Shown here: positions 46,801-58,789 of the stretch, piece after piece | Layout of the letters: the number at the start of each line of letters is the position of its first letter | How positions within the stretch are numbered: position 1 is the first letter of the stretch | Assembly: GCA_036874045.1 (NCBI GenBank) | Contig: CM072336.1 | Coordinates: forward strand, 23,387,501-23,451,500 | DNA length: 64,000 bases | Origin: Cymodocea nodosa | Taxonomy: Eukaryota > Streptophyta > Magnoliopsida > Alismatales > Cymodoceaceae | Reading direction: 5' to 3' | Made by a program: the position numbers and the translations under genes | The notes under the pieces: model-generated | Told to the model about the DNA's origin: nothing | The model's database searches: none | Seen by the model: only the letters and a program-made list of their open reading frames with translations

Positions 46801-47024
46801 AAAAATACAATATGCTTAATGTTGGCCAATCAAAAATGTCATGACTTTCCAAATTGCAAAATTCACATATGCTAACTACAGATTTCATAAATCTTTAAGT
46901 GTAAGCATATGTCATATTCTCAATTATATAAAAAAAAAAACACAACACTCCCTCTGATATTAAAATAGAATAGCATTCACAGTTGCTTAACTTTTTAATC
47001 CTTGGCAACGACACTAGAAAAACT

Positions 47025-48391
47025 TGTTTGGTTGTTTGTGAAGTTAAATTAGAAAACTTATATTGTTCAATCAGACATTGTCTTATTTATAAATTCTTTT
47101 GAGACAATAAACAACTTTTCACACAAATTAGATATTAAGTTTGATTTGTGTTTTTTACAGCAAGTGCATAGTATATATTGTATTTGTGTGCAAGTACAGG
47201 TCGATCCCACAGAGATTAAGAATTGTGTACTATTTTAATTTTTATGTCAAAATTTATATGTGTTCAATTAAGCACTTCGTTGAGTTATTGTTAACTCAAC
47301 GAATTAGTTCGTGGAGTTACAGATAACTCAACGAACTAACCTCATAAACTTAAGTTAACTCCATGAGCCTACCTTTCAGTTAAATGCTACTATTCATAAA
47401 GGAAATCGACCATCTATTGGGCGGTTCCATAGAATGTAAATAACATCAATTAAGCTTTTTAATATTAGTTAATTTGAGATTTGTCATTAATCAATACTAA
47501 CATTCAAATATTTCAAACAGTAACCATTAAGATTTTTATGTATTTTGTACGAATCAATTTTAGTAAACAACAAAACTATTTTCTATTTTCTAAATTAAAC
47601 AAACATAAAACATTCACAATACTGATAATGATAACATTAATCACAATACAAAACAAACAATACAACACATTAATACTAAATGTAAACATAGATAATTAGT
47701 TTTTTTGGTATTTTTGTTTAGATATGTTTCTGAAGATGAACGAAAGGTAAAATATAAAAATCTCTATGGACAATAAGAACTTCTGCCACTACATGCAACA
47801 CGATTACACAACTGAAAACTTAATTACTTATAATCTTGCCTCCTCTCCCTATAGAATCGTGAACCAAGACTTGTAAGTTGGTCTCTTCTGTAGTATATTG
47901 GCATCAACCTGAAACCAAAGCTAAAAACTTTACGATCTTCTAAGATATGAATCGATGCTTAGTGAAAATGGTTTTACTTCCTACGATGCGATCACTCCTC
48001 ACAATGGTTGTTAGTCATCGTGTTTGACTCAGAATCGACCCAACATATGGAAAGTATCCTCATGAACCTTAGATGGTTGGTTGGTGATTTTTGGTGGTGT
48101 TGTGGAGCTTTAGGGAACTTCCAACGCTTCTTGCAGTTATCACGGTCCTCCACCTTTACACACACATTTTTTCGTATTTCTCATTTTCTTTTATATTTCT
48201 TTCAGTAGTAACTGCTTCTACCTATATGATCGGTTGAATTTCATTTATTCACATCAACGATGGTGATTTCTTCTTTCTTTTATGAGTTAATTCCTGTGTA
48301 ATACATGCAATCATGGTTTTCCTTCGAATTTCCTATTTCTACAGCTTCTATAGTGGTATGTGAGAAAATAAATGGTCTGTGGAGTTAGTGT
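47025..48391 (-). repeat. Truncated LTR of the deleted Athila relative
   Basis: It starts TGTTTGG at 47,025, contains GTACAGGTCGATCCCACA (about 47,190), GTTGAGTTA palindromes (47,278-47,350) and the TTTTATATTTCTTTCAG promoter near 48,190. It breaks off in GGTCTGTGGAGTTAGTGTAA at about 48,391, before U3 would end. Confidence 0.8.
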
Positions 48392-48890
48392 AAAATTTCG
48401 GATTAGCTTTGATCAAAACATAAAAAAGTAATCATTCTTCTCGAAACAACTAAAACTTGATCAAGTTGGAAATTCCTAAAACTAAAAAACTCGAATCTTC
48501 ATGCTTTTCCAAGGATTGATTAGCAACACTATTGATTGACATCTCCTATGTGAATGCTTTGATGTTGTGTTGTGCGCTTGCGTTCACTTTAGTACTTACA
48601 TATATTTATAATCATGTACACATGAACATGATTGAATGCATGTTCAATCCACAATCTCTAGTTCTTCAACCATGATTGTGAAAACATGGGTTGATTGTCA
48701 TTTTTCTACTATCTCTAAAATTTTTCTACTATCTTATGACATTTCTCATTATACTGTTCCCACAATAAAGTATAAAACAAATCTTTCATACAAAACTAAC
48801 TTTCATAAAATTCATTAGATAGCTTAGGAACAATAATCACAAAGTTATAAAAATAAAGTTCTATGAGAAATATAATATTTATATTTTTGA
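48392..48890. other. Intergenic, includes second copy of the 44,455 repeat
   Basis: 48,515-48,605 repeats 44,455-44,545 in direct orientation. No coding frame or other structure was recognised in the remainder. Confidence 0.5.
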
Positions 48891-48894
48891 AGTT

Positions 48895-49415
48895 TGCTTA
48901 AATATAATGAACTTACTCCATTATGTTTGAACTTGTTGTCATTCTAATATAACAACATCTATATGCGTAAAAGTTAAACATAATGAACTAACTTCATTAA
49001 GTTTACGTAAAGTCCACGAGTACATGTTTGTATGCACAAAGGTTAAACTCAATGAATTAACTTTGTTAAGTTTACGTAAATAGCACAAGTACACATAAGT
49101 ACGTAAAGAATAAATACAATGGACTAACTTCATTAAATTTACGTAAACACCATGAACACCTTATAGAGTTTACAAGTCTAAACACAATAAACTAATCCCA
49201 TTAGGTTTACGTGAATATTACAAATTTCTTATGAAGATTACAAGTCAAAATACAACAAACTAATTTTGTTAGGTTTATACAAACCTCATGAGTTACCATG
49301 AAATTCACACAATGCTTAAGCACAATGAATTAACTATGTTACATTTAAGTAAATGTCACAAATCTTTATGGAGTTTACCTAAACCTTATGGACTTATTCC
49401 ATTAGGTTTGCATAT
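48895..49415. repeat. Minisatellite, about 68-bp unit, about eight diverged copies
   Basis: Units share (A)CACAATGAACTAACTTCATT, AGGTTTACGTAAA and a CACAAGT/TATGGAGTTTAC tail. Copies begin near 48,905, 48,968, 49,040, 49,106, 49,178, 49,248, 49,316 and 49,380. The core AATGAACTAACTTCATT is itself a near-palindrome, similar in build to the LTR palindromes of the Athila family. Confidence 0.75.
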
Positions 49416-50145
49416 GTGAAAATTTTCGTGCAGTTATAATAATACTTCTTTAACTTTAGTTTGAAGTCTAATATAGATGTAAAATGACTATTATCATCAA
49501 AACATAAGATTCTTAATAATACTACTATAACTAATAATAAATATATAAAAAGAAATAATGATAATTTTTTTTTTTTTAAATCTCACCCGATAATTGACCC
49601 ATTGCTTGGCGCCCACTTGACAATTGATTAACGTCTAGTGGTATAATAAACCTAATATATATATATATATATAAATAATAAAATAAAATAAAATAAAATA
49701 AAATAATAATAATAACTAATAATGGTAATAATAAATATACAGTAATAATAATAAATGAGTATCTCAATATGATCAATTCATTATTCACATTCACTTGTAT
49801 CATTTAGTAAGTCTATTTTCTGTATAGTGTCAATTCCTTGGAAATAGTTGAGTTTGTAATGTGTAGTTTCTCTTTCTTTTTATGAATTAATATTCTAGTA
49901 ATGGTGGTTTGGTTCATGTTTACACCATTTGCAGTAAGAAGTTGAGCTGCTTGTTGGGACTTGAGTGGCAACTAAATTGGTACAACCTGAGCACCTCCTG
50001 TGTTAATCTAGATCAATAGGACCATTGATTGAAGGTGTGCATGAGAGCATTTGTAAACAATGAATGATAGATAACCATATATCATTATCATGTATCAGTG
50101 GCTTTTAAATGTAGGGGCACATGCACACATGATGTGGAGAAAAAC
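49416..50145. other. Intergenic with simple repeats
   Basis: 49,654-49,672 is (TA)n and 49,675-49,706 is (AAAAT)n-like, followed by AATAAT repeats. 49,800-50,145 shows no recognisable coding sequence. Confidence 0.6.
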
Positions 50146-50149
50146 ATGT

Positions 50150-50440
50150 CTTAACTATCTAAAATATAAATGAAACTACTCTTAGATACAAACTTAAACT
50201 ATTTAAAAAATAAATGAAATCGCTCTTAGACACGAAGTTAAACTATTTAGAATATAAATGAAATTCTTCATAGATATGAGTTTAAATTATTTAAAACATA
50301 AATGAAATTACTTTTAAATACAAGTTTAAACTATTTAAAACATAAATAAAATTACTCTTAGATATGAACTTAAATTATCTAAAATTATAACATACTCTTA
50401 GATAAAAGTTTAAATTAATTATCTAATGAACTTTGATGTG
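50150..50440. repeat. Minisatellite, about 44-bp unit, about six to seven copies
   Basis: The unit CTATTTAAAA.ATAAATGAAA, T.ACTCTTAGATA and .A..TTAAA recurs every 42-46 bp with moderate divergence and then decays to the right. Confidence 0.8.
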
Positions 50441-51334
50441 AGTATAAATTATCTATTTATGTATTTGATATGACGTAAATGAAACATTCTTTTTTGAAAT
50501 GTATAAGATATGAAATTACTAATTAATTCTTGAGAGATCTTATATATTTAAATATTTATATTATATGAAAAATCTACAAAAATAGTTGATCCTTTTTCTA
50601 CCAAACCAAAACATGGTGCTTTTTACTTATCCAAAACAAAATTAATAGGCCTTTTGATGCACCTTTTGTTAATAACGTTTGATTTTTGCTACCTTGTGAA
50701 AATAAAAGGAGCGATGTTAGGAAATATAAATTCCTTAGAACACATGCTCACCAATCTCCACGTTCATAGAAAAACCTGGTATTTATTTAGAATTGTTGTT
50801 TTTATCATGAACTCTTGTAAAATTTTGAGGAACCGTTGTATGTGAAATACCGGTTAACTAAAAATCGTGACTGAGTTACTTGTTGTTAAGCTTGAGATGA
50901 AAACAATAGATACCATGTTCTCTCCGTATCTTCAAAAATTAAAGATACTGTTACTGTAAAAAAAAGAGGATAAATCAAGTAATCTGAATCTTAGGTACAA
51001 TATATTGAAAGCCCTGCTCCATTGCTATACAATGTGAGAGGTTGAAATGTCCAAACCAATCAATATCATCATTCAACCAATCCCTTTGTCTTTACGTCTG
51101 TCGCATTTAACAGCTAGCGAAATATGTATAGAAGCGTGTGCTTAGGAGGTAAAGCATCACATCATCATAAAAAATAAAGAATTACAAGTTGCATACCTAG
51201 TTGCATGTTGCGATCAAATATGCAATCACCGAAAGAAACAGACAAAATCGTGTCACTTCAAGCCAGTTAGTCGTCAGAAATACAGTAACTTTGATACGGA
51301 TGTGTGATTATTAACGAGACAAGTAGTATATTAT
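50441..51334. other. Intergenic, nothing recognised
   Basis: Mixed-composition sequence without a supported gene. The 63-codon plus frame at 50,654-50,845 shows no domain. Confidence 0.5.
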
Positions 51335-51800
51335 ATATCATGGATGGAATGCATCCAAGTTATTGAATAATTTAAATCTGTGCTGCGTTGATCGAAGATG
51401 TGTTGCACCAGAGCATAATTAAAAAAGAAAAGGCAGATAACATGATGTATCATGGATCGGAGGGTTATAAGGGGTAGGTCCACTGGCACATCCACACAAG
51501 ACCTTGAAAAAAAAAACATATTTATATTTCACACAAATTTAAATTTTTTTTTCCTTACATACGATTAAAGAAATATTTCCATTTTACAATATTGATACAC
51601 CTATCAAATACTAACTATAGGCAATATATTTTCAAATGGAATTTAAGTGCAAAGATATTCTGGTGAAACTTATAAATTTTTAGAGATAATATTTAAATAA
51701 AACAATCACTGAAGGCCACTATGAGCTATGAGTAGCTACGAAAGGGGAAAACAAGAGAACACCAAATACTACCTAACATAGAATATAATAAGATATGTAA
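51335..51800 (+). promoter_or_regulatory. Left part of a SABATH paralogue promoter
   Basis: GCATCCAAGTTATTGAATAA, GGATCGGAGGGTTATAAGG, CCACTGGCACATCCACAC and TATTTCACACAAATTTAAA follow the order of 36,600-36,780 and 44,050-44,260. The last 50 bases match 37,015-37,060. The continuation lies right of the Harbinger element, at 56,334. The G-boxes are lost here (GGCACATCC and CCACACAAG where CACGTG stood). Confidence 0.65.
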
Positions 51801-52149
51801 GGCCTATTTGTGTACATTTCCCATCGAGAGAAATGAAATAACATGAGATCCAGGAAATAATGGGAAATAGAAATGAGAATAAATGATAGAAAATAAAATG
51901 GTGTTTGGGTACACCAAGAAATGATAGAAAAATTTGAATTATTTGTGCATACCAAGAAATGATATGAAATGACAATAAGTTTTTTTAAAAGGTTTAAATT
52001 TACCTTTATAAACCATTTTAAATATATATTATGAATATTTCTAAATTTTTGATGTATTAAGTTCAAATAATTATACAAAATGCACATATGAAATAACTTT
52101 TTCATCAAAAGTAAAATTTATTAGAACTACATTGAATACATTTTTTATA

Positions 52150-53557
52150 TATTATCTCTCTCTCACATGGAATACATAATTCTTTCTCGCATTACATCAG
52201 CTACTACTTCCCTTTATTCTATGTTCAAATTAACAGAACAATGTACATTATCTTCTTCAACATTATTAACAAATTCTTCATTTAATACAACATTTTCCTC
52301 ACGTAATTCATCTACTAGATCTTGTAATAAGTCTTCTCGATCTATTCTTCTAATGAAATTATGGACAAGAAAACATGCTAAAATAATTTTAACTTGTGTT
52401 TTAAATGGATATGGCATGTAACCTTATAAAATTGCAAATCGATGCTTGATCACTCCAAATGTACGTTCTATAACCTTTCTCAATTGAGAATATCTATAAT
52501 TAAAATTCTCTATTGCGTTACTTGGAACTCAATTTTGATTATATTCTAATAAATGATATTGTACACCTCGAAATGAAGAAATAAATTCTAAACGATTTGA
52601 GAATCTTGCATCTACCAGATAATACTTACCTACATAATATACATAACATGTAGCACTTTTTATTACTTACATTTATATAAACAAATAATCTGAATGACAA
52701 TAGTGTTGTCATACCAAGTGGTACTTCAAGTCCATGTGGTCAAGAAGTCGCATCTTGTAAAATCATTGCATCTGCAGTTGATCTTTCCCAACCAGCAAGT
52801 TCATATGTGATTTCCATGTCAAAATTACAAGCTGCCAATACATTTTGTGTTAATTCTCCTTTCCTATTCATATATTTAGTAATTTCTTGTCCATAAATTG
52901 TGGCATTGACATGTGTACTATCGATAGTACCAATGCAATCTTATATTGAGAATATATAAAAAATGTATTGTTAAACATCTATGTAAAATACATTCAATGA
53001 AATAGAAGAATAAAATAATAATATAATTCACATTTTACCTTAAAATATGGGTAGACATTTGGATCATTACGAATTCAACTTGGTGTTAATGATGAAGGTT
53101 TTGCTATAACTATATCATGTAATCTGATTATAGCATTGACAACTTCATTAAAATATATGCTAATCGTCTAAGTAGATCTTCGAAAACGCTTAGTAGTTAC
53201 TCCATATCGTTGGTTCTAACAACTGTTACAAGAAAAATTGCTAATTTCTCTTCTACACTTATACTTCGGCTATCTTGTATAACTCTTTCTCTTTTAAGCA
53301 ACTCACAAAATTCCATAAAAATAGTTTGACTCATGCAATATATTTTTTGATAGTTATATGATTGGTGAAATATTGATGAATCTAATAATGTCCTAGTATA
53401 TCGTTCTCCCTCCCTACTATATATTTGTTTAGTAGAATTCCTTCTAATATGTGTAATATTATGTGCAGCTCCTCCACATGCTCGAGTAATTATATTGCAT
53501 ATTTGCTTTCGTCTTCGCCTCTCTAATCATCGTTGGGAACTTTCATCATAGTAGTCC
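52150..53557 (-). pseudogene. Harbinger transposase, element no. 2, degenerate
   Basis: Three exons align with element no. 1: about 53,037-53,557, 52,718-52,945 and 52,150-52,635. The exon 1 donor GT is intact here (TTTAAG then GTAAAATG). QVKIILACFLVHNFIRR and MSQTIFMEFCELLKRE are readable. Frame shifts in exon 1 (near 53,170-53,220) and stops in exon 3 (near 52,420 and 52,490) disable it. In exon 3 the FGVIKHRF block is still recognisable. Confidence 0.8.
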
Positions 53558-53689
53558 ATGTAGAGAAAAGTTATATGTAAAAAAACAAATATGTCAAATA
53601 TATCAAAAATTAACCAAATGGAAGTACCTAAGAATAAAAGTAGAGTGCACAATTGATAATAGTGTTGTCAATAAAGCAAAAAAGGTAAA

Positions 53690-53990
53690 TACTCAATAAT
53701 AACAACAATGTTCGAATATGATAATAAAATGTTCTTTCAATAATAACATAACTCATAAACATCATAATAACAACAACAAAGTCCAACTATAAATTATTAC
53801 ATCACAATAAGATACTCTTTCAATAACAACATAACTTGCAAATATCATAATAACAACAACAAAGTCCAACTACAAATTATTACAACATCACAATAAAATG
53901 TTCTTTCAATAACAACATAACTTGCAAATATCATAATAATAACAACAAAGTCCAACTACAAATTATTATAACATCACAATAAAATGTTCA
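53690..53990. repeat. Tandem repeat of about 80 bp, about four copies
   Basis: Same array as 14,430-14,660, with CATAATAACAACAACAAAG and CACAATAAAATGTTCTTTCA words. It lies between the two Harbinger genes. Confidence 0.8.
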
Positions 53991-54018
53991 AATAGAGGTG
54001 CATATGACAAATAATAGT

Positions 54019-54981
54019 TTACATTTTCTTAATATGATGTCTTATCAATATAACTCGTACAACATTAGAGAGTAATGTTAAAAAAATAGCTCTTTTCACA
54101 AGTTGTTTTAGCAAATCCAAGCACAATATTTTCTCTACATCTATAAGACCCTCAAGATCAAATATTTGGGGAATAACTTCATCCATTTCTCTCATGAGTT
54201 TTGATTTCTGCCACTTGTCATCATCTTCTACAATCTTCGCCATACTTTTACTCAGTTCATTCATTGATATTGCAATTGATTTAGATGATTCAACATGTGG
54301 GTTGGGTTTTTTTCCTTGACTTCCTTCCGACATTTTCACCTATATAAGGACTTGGTGAATGTTCATCCTCTCTACTATTAGGAAGCATCGAAGGAACTTG
54401 AGTAATGAATACAAGGAAGGTGTCTATAGGTTCTCGAGGTTCCACATGTTGTGACATTGTGAAATCTTGGGGAACATGACTATTCACTCCAATTGCCATA
54501 TTTCCATCAAACATTATATACAAATCATCATATATTGTGCATGACTTTCCCTAGCATGCTTTACATTCTAGATGTTGCTATAAGAAATAAATGAAGAAAT
54601 TACTTAATATATGAAAGTTCAAAGAAATACATGAATATCATCAAATAAAATAACATACCTGCACAAATTCATCCCAAATTTCTTTGGGAATGTCAATATG
54701 TCTACGAATGTAGTCCTACCCCATCTACTTTGTTTGGAAATTTTTGTATAATTTTTATACATTGTCCTCCATGTTTTTGTTCTATTTTCTACATGTTTTT
54801 TCTCAACATTGGCTTTAGTTTTATCATTATATTCAGCAATTACTTTTTTCCATGTCTCACCTCTGATCTTCCCATCATGTGCTTTAGCATTTTCCTCTCT
54901 TATTTCTGATGCTAAAATACCTAAAAAAATTTCATCTTGTCTAATACTCCAATTTACATACTTCTTTCTCTCAGAAGTCAT
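54019..54981 (-). pseudogene. Harbinger MYB-like ORF, element no. 2, frameshifted
   Basis: Exon 1 (54,659-54,981) is fully open, with KYVNWSIRQDEIFLGILASE and KKHVENRTKTWRTMYKNYTK. Exon 2 (54,019 to about 54,550) is split between two frames that overlap at about 54,290-54,339, so one small indel breaks it. Otherwise the C-terminal helices (SMNELSKSMAKIVE) are preserved. The open exon 1 shows where element no. 1 has acquired its TAA. Confidence 0.8.
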
Positions 54982-55199
54982 ATGCGTGTATTATGTTCAT
55001 TAATAAAGCTACAAATTACTCCATTCAAACACTAAACAGTAATTTCATTTATATTGTTTTGTTATTACGTGCATCCAATCATTTAGTGTAATTTCATTTA
55101 TATGTCATTTGCAAACACTCACATTTAAGCCATGGGAAATGAAAAATAAGATGTAGTTATTGATTGCCATCCTCATGCAAACTACAAACAAAAAAAAGA

Positions 55200-55470
55200 T
55201 GAAAATGTTGTACAAAAAGATCTCGATAAAGGAAATATATATCACAATCCAATATATATCATTTGAACAACTAAACAATAATCCACAATCTAATATATAT
55301 CATTTGAACAATAAACATTAATCCACAATCCAATATATATCATTTAAACAACTAAATAGTAATCCACAATCCAATATATATCATTTGAACAACTAAACAT
55401 TAATCCACAATCCAATATATATCATTTGAACAACTAAATAGTAATCCACAATCCAATATATATCATTTGA
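55200..55470. repeat. Tandem repeat of about 48 bp, five copies
   Basis: AATCCACAATCCAATATATA and TCATTTGAACAACTAAACA recur at nearly constant spacing from about 55,246. The copies are very similar, so the array is recent. It lies upstream of the MYB-like ORF inside Harbinger no. 2, and has no counterpart in no. 1. Confidence 0.85.
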
Positions 55471-56333
55471 AGAGAATTTCGATTAATGGATAAGAACAAG
55501 AAGAATAGATCCAAAACAAGAATTGACAACATTAAAAAATCACTCAGGAATCCTTGAGAAAATAGATCACTTAGGAAGGATGGGTGAAGAACAAAAAAAA
55601 AATAGTAATCCACAATAGTGGGAGAAGAACGACCAGAGAAAATAGATCACTCACGAAGCCCTCCACTTCTACCTACTATCCCTTCTCTCTGTCTTTGCCT
55701 GTGGATGTGTTATAGTGATGGAAGAAGTAGTACAGAAGAGGATGAGGTGAAGAAGACAGTGTAAGAAATAGCTGGCTCACACGATAGATTTGGGGGGCTA
55801 ACAAGTGACACTTTGTTTCCATGAACAAATTCTACCGATGAAATGAAAAATGTTAACAAACTTACTTGCAAGTTTTGAGGGTGACGACAATTATTTTTGG
55901 GGGTGACGATGAGCGATTTTCAGGTGACAATAGTTAGAGGTGATGACGATGACCAAGTTTTGAATGATGGTGATAGATTTGGTGGTGACTTCACGAGTTT
56001 CGAGGGTGATTTCCAAATGTTTAAAAGGCTATGGCAACGACATTAATGACAAAGAGTGTCGATGGTTGATGGGTTAGGCGAGAGCATAGAGGGTTCTTCG
56101 ATTGGGGGAGAGCATCATGGTCGAACGATGATTCAGGAGGGGAAATTTTTTTCAGGTGTTACGGAGGGAAGGGAGGGGGAAAACGAATGAGATTTTGATA
56201 TTTATATAAATAAAATGGAGGGAAAATATTTCTCTTTCGTTTCAAAACTTGAGAAATATTTTCCCTAGATTTCTTTTCCTTTACTTTTTCATGATTTTCC
56301 CTCTACACAAACCCCCCCCCCCCCCTCCCCCCC

Positions 56334-56700
56334 GAAATGATAAGAAAGTTACAAACAACACAACGTCACAACGAAGGATAGTTAATAGAGCACAAAGCAC
56401 AAGACATTTTGGTAAAAATAAATTGGTGACATTCCTTCTTTATAAAAGTACATTGGATTTATAAAAGTACATTGGAAATGAGTTAGATCTTCCAAAAGAA
56501 CAAATAGTTTTAATATCCGTGATGGGACTTCAAAACATCTTTCACATGACTGGAGGAGACGGAGATGCTAGTTATGCATTGATTAGATGCAATAGTCTTC
56601 TAATTGTTGTAGTAGATATGCATGTGGATCATCTTTAGAAATTAGATAATCATGATGATGATATTTGTGACGTAGTTGTCATGGCATGGACAAGGCTTTA
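56334..56700 (+). pseudogene. SABATH paralogue: promoter remainder, exon 1 and start of intron 1
   Basis: TATAAAAG at 56,441 matches 37,181. The ATG at 56,522 opens MGLQNIFHMTGGDGDASYAL, equivalent to the first 20 or so residues of the intact gene, with GGDGDASYA closer to the family consensus than the intact copy. Intron 1 sequence (TAGTAGATATGC, TTTAGAAATTAGATAATCAT) follows to about 56,660 and then similarity ends. Exons 2-4 are missing. The remainder of this promoter lies left of the Harbinger insertion. Confidence 0.75.
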
Positions 56701-57003
56701 TTGGTGTCTTTCTCCTTCGAGTCTCTAGTGTGTAAGGATAGAGGAAAGAATAACAAGAGATAGGAAGTTTATACCTATGTACGATGGAAAATTTTAATAA
56801 AAAGGAAAAGGAGAATTTAACAAGAATTTAATGTATGACAGAAAGTTCAGATATAAATTCTAACAAAAGATTAGTACACGATAGAAAAGAAATGATAAAA
56901 AGAATGAAATCAATCAATAATAATAAAATCATTAATACATTTGTCCAATAATACAAACAATTCAATTAATTATTACAAATAATATTTGAAAAGTAAAAAT
57001 ACA
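56701..57003. other. Intergenic, nothing recognised
   Basis: AT-rich DNA with no supported feature. Confidence 0.5.
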
Positions 57004-57400
57004 TCTCAATTCCAATATTACAATGCTAAATAATATCAAGTAGTTCTTCTATCCTATATTACCATCATTATATTTTCACGCATTTTATCTATTATTTCTT
57101 TTCTTTGTTCTTGACTAATTTCAACTTGTGTATTGCTTTCCATATATATCTCTCCTATTGGTTGTATGTCATCAATAATATTGAACTCTTTCAACTCATC
57201 TTGCAGGTCTTCAAGTAAATCTTTTTTATCAATTTTACAAATAAAATTATGAAGTAAAAAACATTTGATGACAATCTTCATTTGTGTTTCATATGGATAT
57301 GACATCTGACATCGTAATATTGAAAATCAATGTTTCACAACTCCAAACGTGCACTCAATGATTGTCCTCAATTGTAAATGTGACATAAATACTTTAGATA
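57004..57400 (-). pseudogene. C-terminal fragment of another Harbinger transposase lineage
   Basis: The minus frame 57,054-57,305 reads MSYPYETQMKIVIKCFLLHN, KIDKKDLLEDLQDEL and ISQEQRKEIIDKMRENI, parallel to the end of the transposase at 12,942 but distinctly diverged. Upstream, 57,306-57,390 continues with QLRTIIECTFGVVKH-like sequence out of frame. It is a different subfamily from elements 1-3. No TIR was found. Confidence 0.75.
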
Positions 57401-58789
57401 CGTGTGCGGAAGGTGTTAGTACCTTTAATTATATGTGACATAGTGAAGATGTTTGCATTTGAGTTGTTTGACAATTGGAGTGAGCAGGTATTCAAGGAGC
57501 TTTGGCTCATAGTCTCAAACAATCACAAGGTGTTGCTTAAACCTTTGAGGTTCTTGGTTGAACACCCCACTTGTCTCACCTTTGCTTGACTCTTTCTATT
57601 TGAAGAAGCATAAGGAAGGTTGCATAAATAGATTTGACCTTGACTATGCATCAAATTGAGGGTGTCACCTTGGTGAGTGGAAATGTCGTTACTTCTTTGT
57701 ACTCTCTTATGAATGTCAAGGTCCATCTCATCCCTTTCTAGGGAGAAGTGTGGGCATCTGCTTTCAATGTAGGTGGGATCATCTAAGCTATTGTAGGACT
57801 TGGCATTGTCATAAAGCTGGAAAGGGATGGAAAAAATAGGGATGGAGAAAAACAAAGGATTGTTGAAGGTGAATCTCTTCATTTTGGCAACACCTTGATT
57901 TGTCTAGAGTCCATTGCACCTTTGTTCATTTTCCTATTCTCTCCCTCTTTTCCTTTTGAAAGTAAGAAATTTGAGAAGTAATTGCTAGATTTGCTTGGAG
58001 TGAATTATAAGAAAATTAAAAAGAAGGAAGAAGCAATTGTTAGATTTTTCTAGGGTAGATTGCAAGGAAATTTGAATGAAAGGTGAAATAACTATTGAAT
58101 TTGTCTAAGGTAGGTTGTGAGGAAATTTGAAGGAAAGGCAAAACAATTGCCAAATTTGTCTAAGATAGGTTGTGCTTTAGGTAACCAAGGATGGGTATTC
58201 ATTAGACTTGACTAAAAGGAGGGAATGTTTAAGGAGAGGTGGTAGGGTCTTGGATATAATTGTAGTCATTACAATAGCTATTTGAATCGTCCACACATGT
58301 TGGTGGATGCCTAATCACTCGTCCCCTTAGAAGTTAAAGATTTCATTGTATATTCAATCACATAATGATTTCTCCAATTCCCTTATGCCTAGGCGGTTTG
58401 AAAAATCAAATGTTTTAGATTTCAATATGTTTCTTTTCTAAGAGTCCTCAACCCTTTGTATAGAAGACCTAATCTAGAGGTGAACTTTTCTTTGGCCTCC
58501 CTTACCTAGAATGAGCCATAGACTGATTGATTGGTAACTCTCATTCATTGGGAATTTTTTCCTAGGATTGAGTAGCTCCTTGTGAATGGAATCTTCAAAC
58601 TTGTGCTCCCTACAAGAAGAGGTAAGGCAAAAAAATATAGATAAATAGTAATGTATATCTGTGGACAGAAGAAGGATCATTTTTATTAGCAAAATTTTTT
58701 CAAATTGCTTTGGTTTACAGGTTCTGAAAGCACCCGTCAATGTCTTATATCATGGTGGCCCCTTATTAAGAACATATAGAACAATGAAA
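57401..58789. other. Unassigned, open frames without recognised family
   Basis: The longest frame is 57,523-57,882 on the minus strand (119 codons: MKRFTFNNPL start, hydrophilic middle). A second is 58,474-58,740 on the minus strand. Neither shows a known motif. 57,960-58,170 has a loosely repeated TTTGTCTAAG.TAGGTTG.GA and GGAAATTTGAA..AAAGG unit (about 70 bp). Host exon remnants are possible. Confidence 0.4.

Larger units (their letters stand above)
45120..48391 (-). mobile_element. Internally deleted Athila relative, minus orientation
   Basis: From right to left: a truncated LTR (47,025-48,391), a degraded tRNA-Asp primer site (CTTGGCAACGACAC, about 47,000-47,014), a gag zinc-knuckle remnant (about 46,820-46,920), then directly integrase (46,800 down to about 45,690), repeats and palindromes (45,196-45,640). 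Protease, RT and RNase H are gone: a deletion joins gag to the integrase H2C2 finger near 46,810. One LTR is missing. It is much more diverged from the 16,484-29,430 element than that element's own LTRs are from each other. Confidence 0.8.
51801..56333 (-). mobile_element. PIF/Harbinger transposon no. 2, about 4.5 kb
   Basis: The left end is GGCCTATTTGTGTACATTTC after TAA. The right end, inverted, is a G-run then TTTGTGTAGAGGG, followed by GAA, so the TAA duplication is imperfect. Gene order equals element no. 1: transposase, then MYB-like ORF, both on the minus strand. It gives the uninterrupted length of the family. It sits in a SABATH promoter, whose two halves can be aligned across it to the promoter of the intact gene. 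Confidence 0.85.

Noticed and set aside
55200-55470. Regular 48-bp repeats considered as a CRISPR-like array
   Set aside because: The units are directly adjacent without unique spacers, in a plant nuclear transposon. It is an ordinary tandem repeat.
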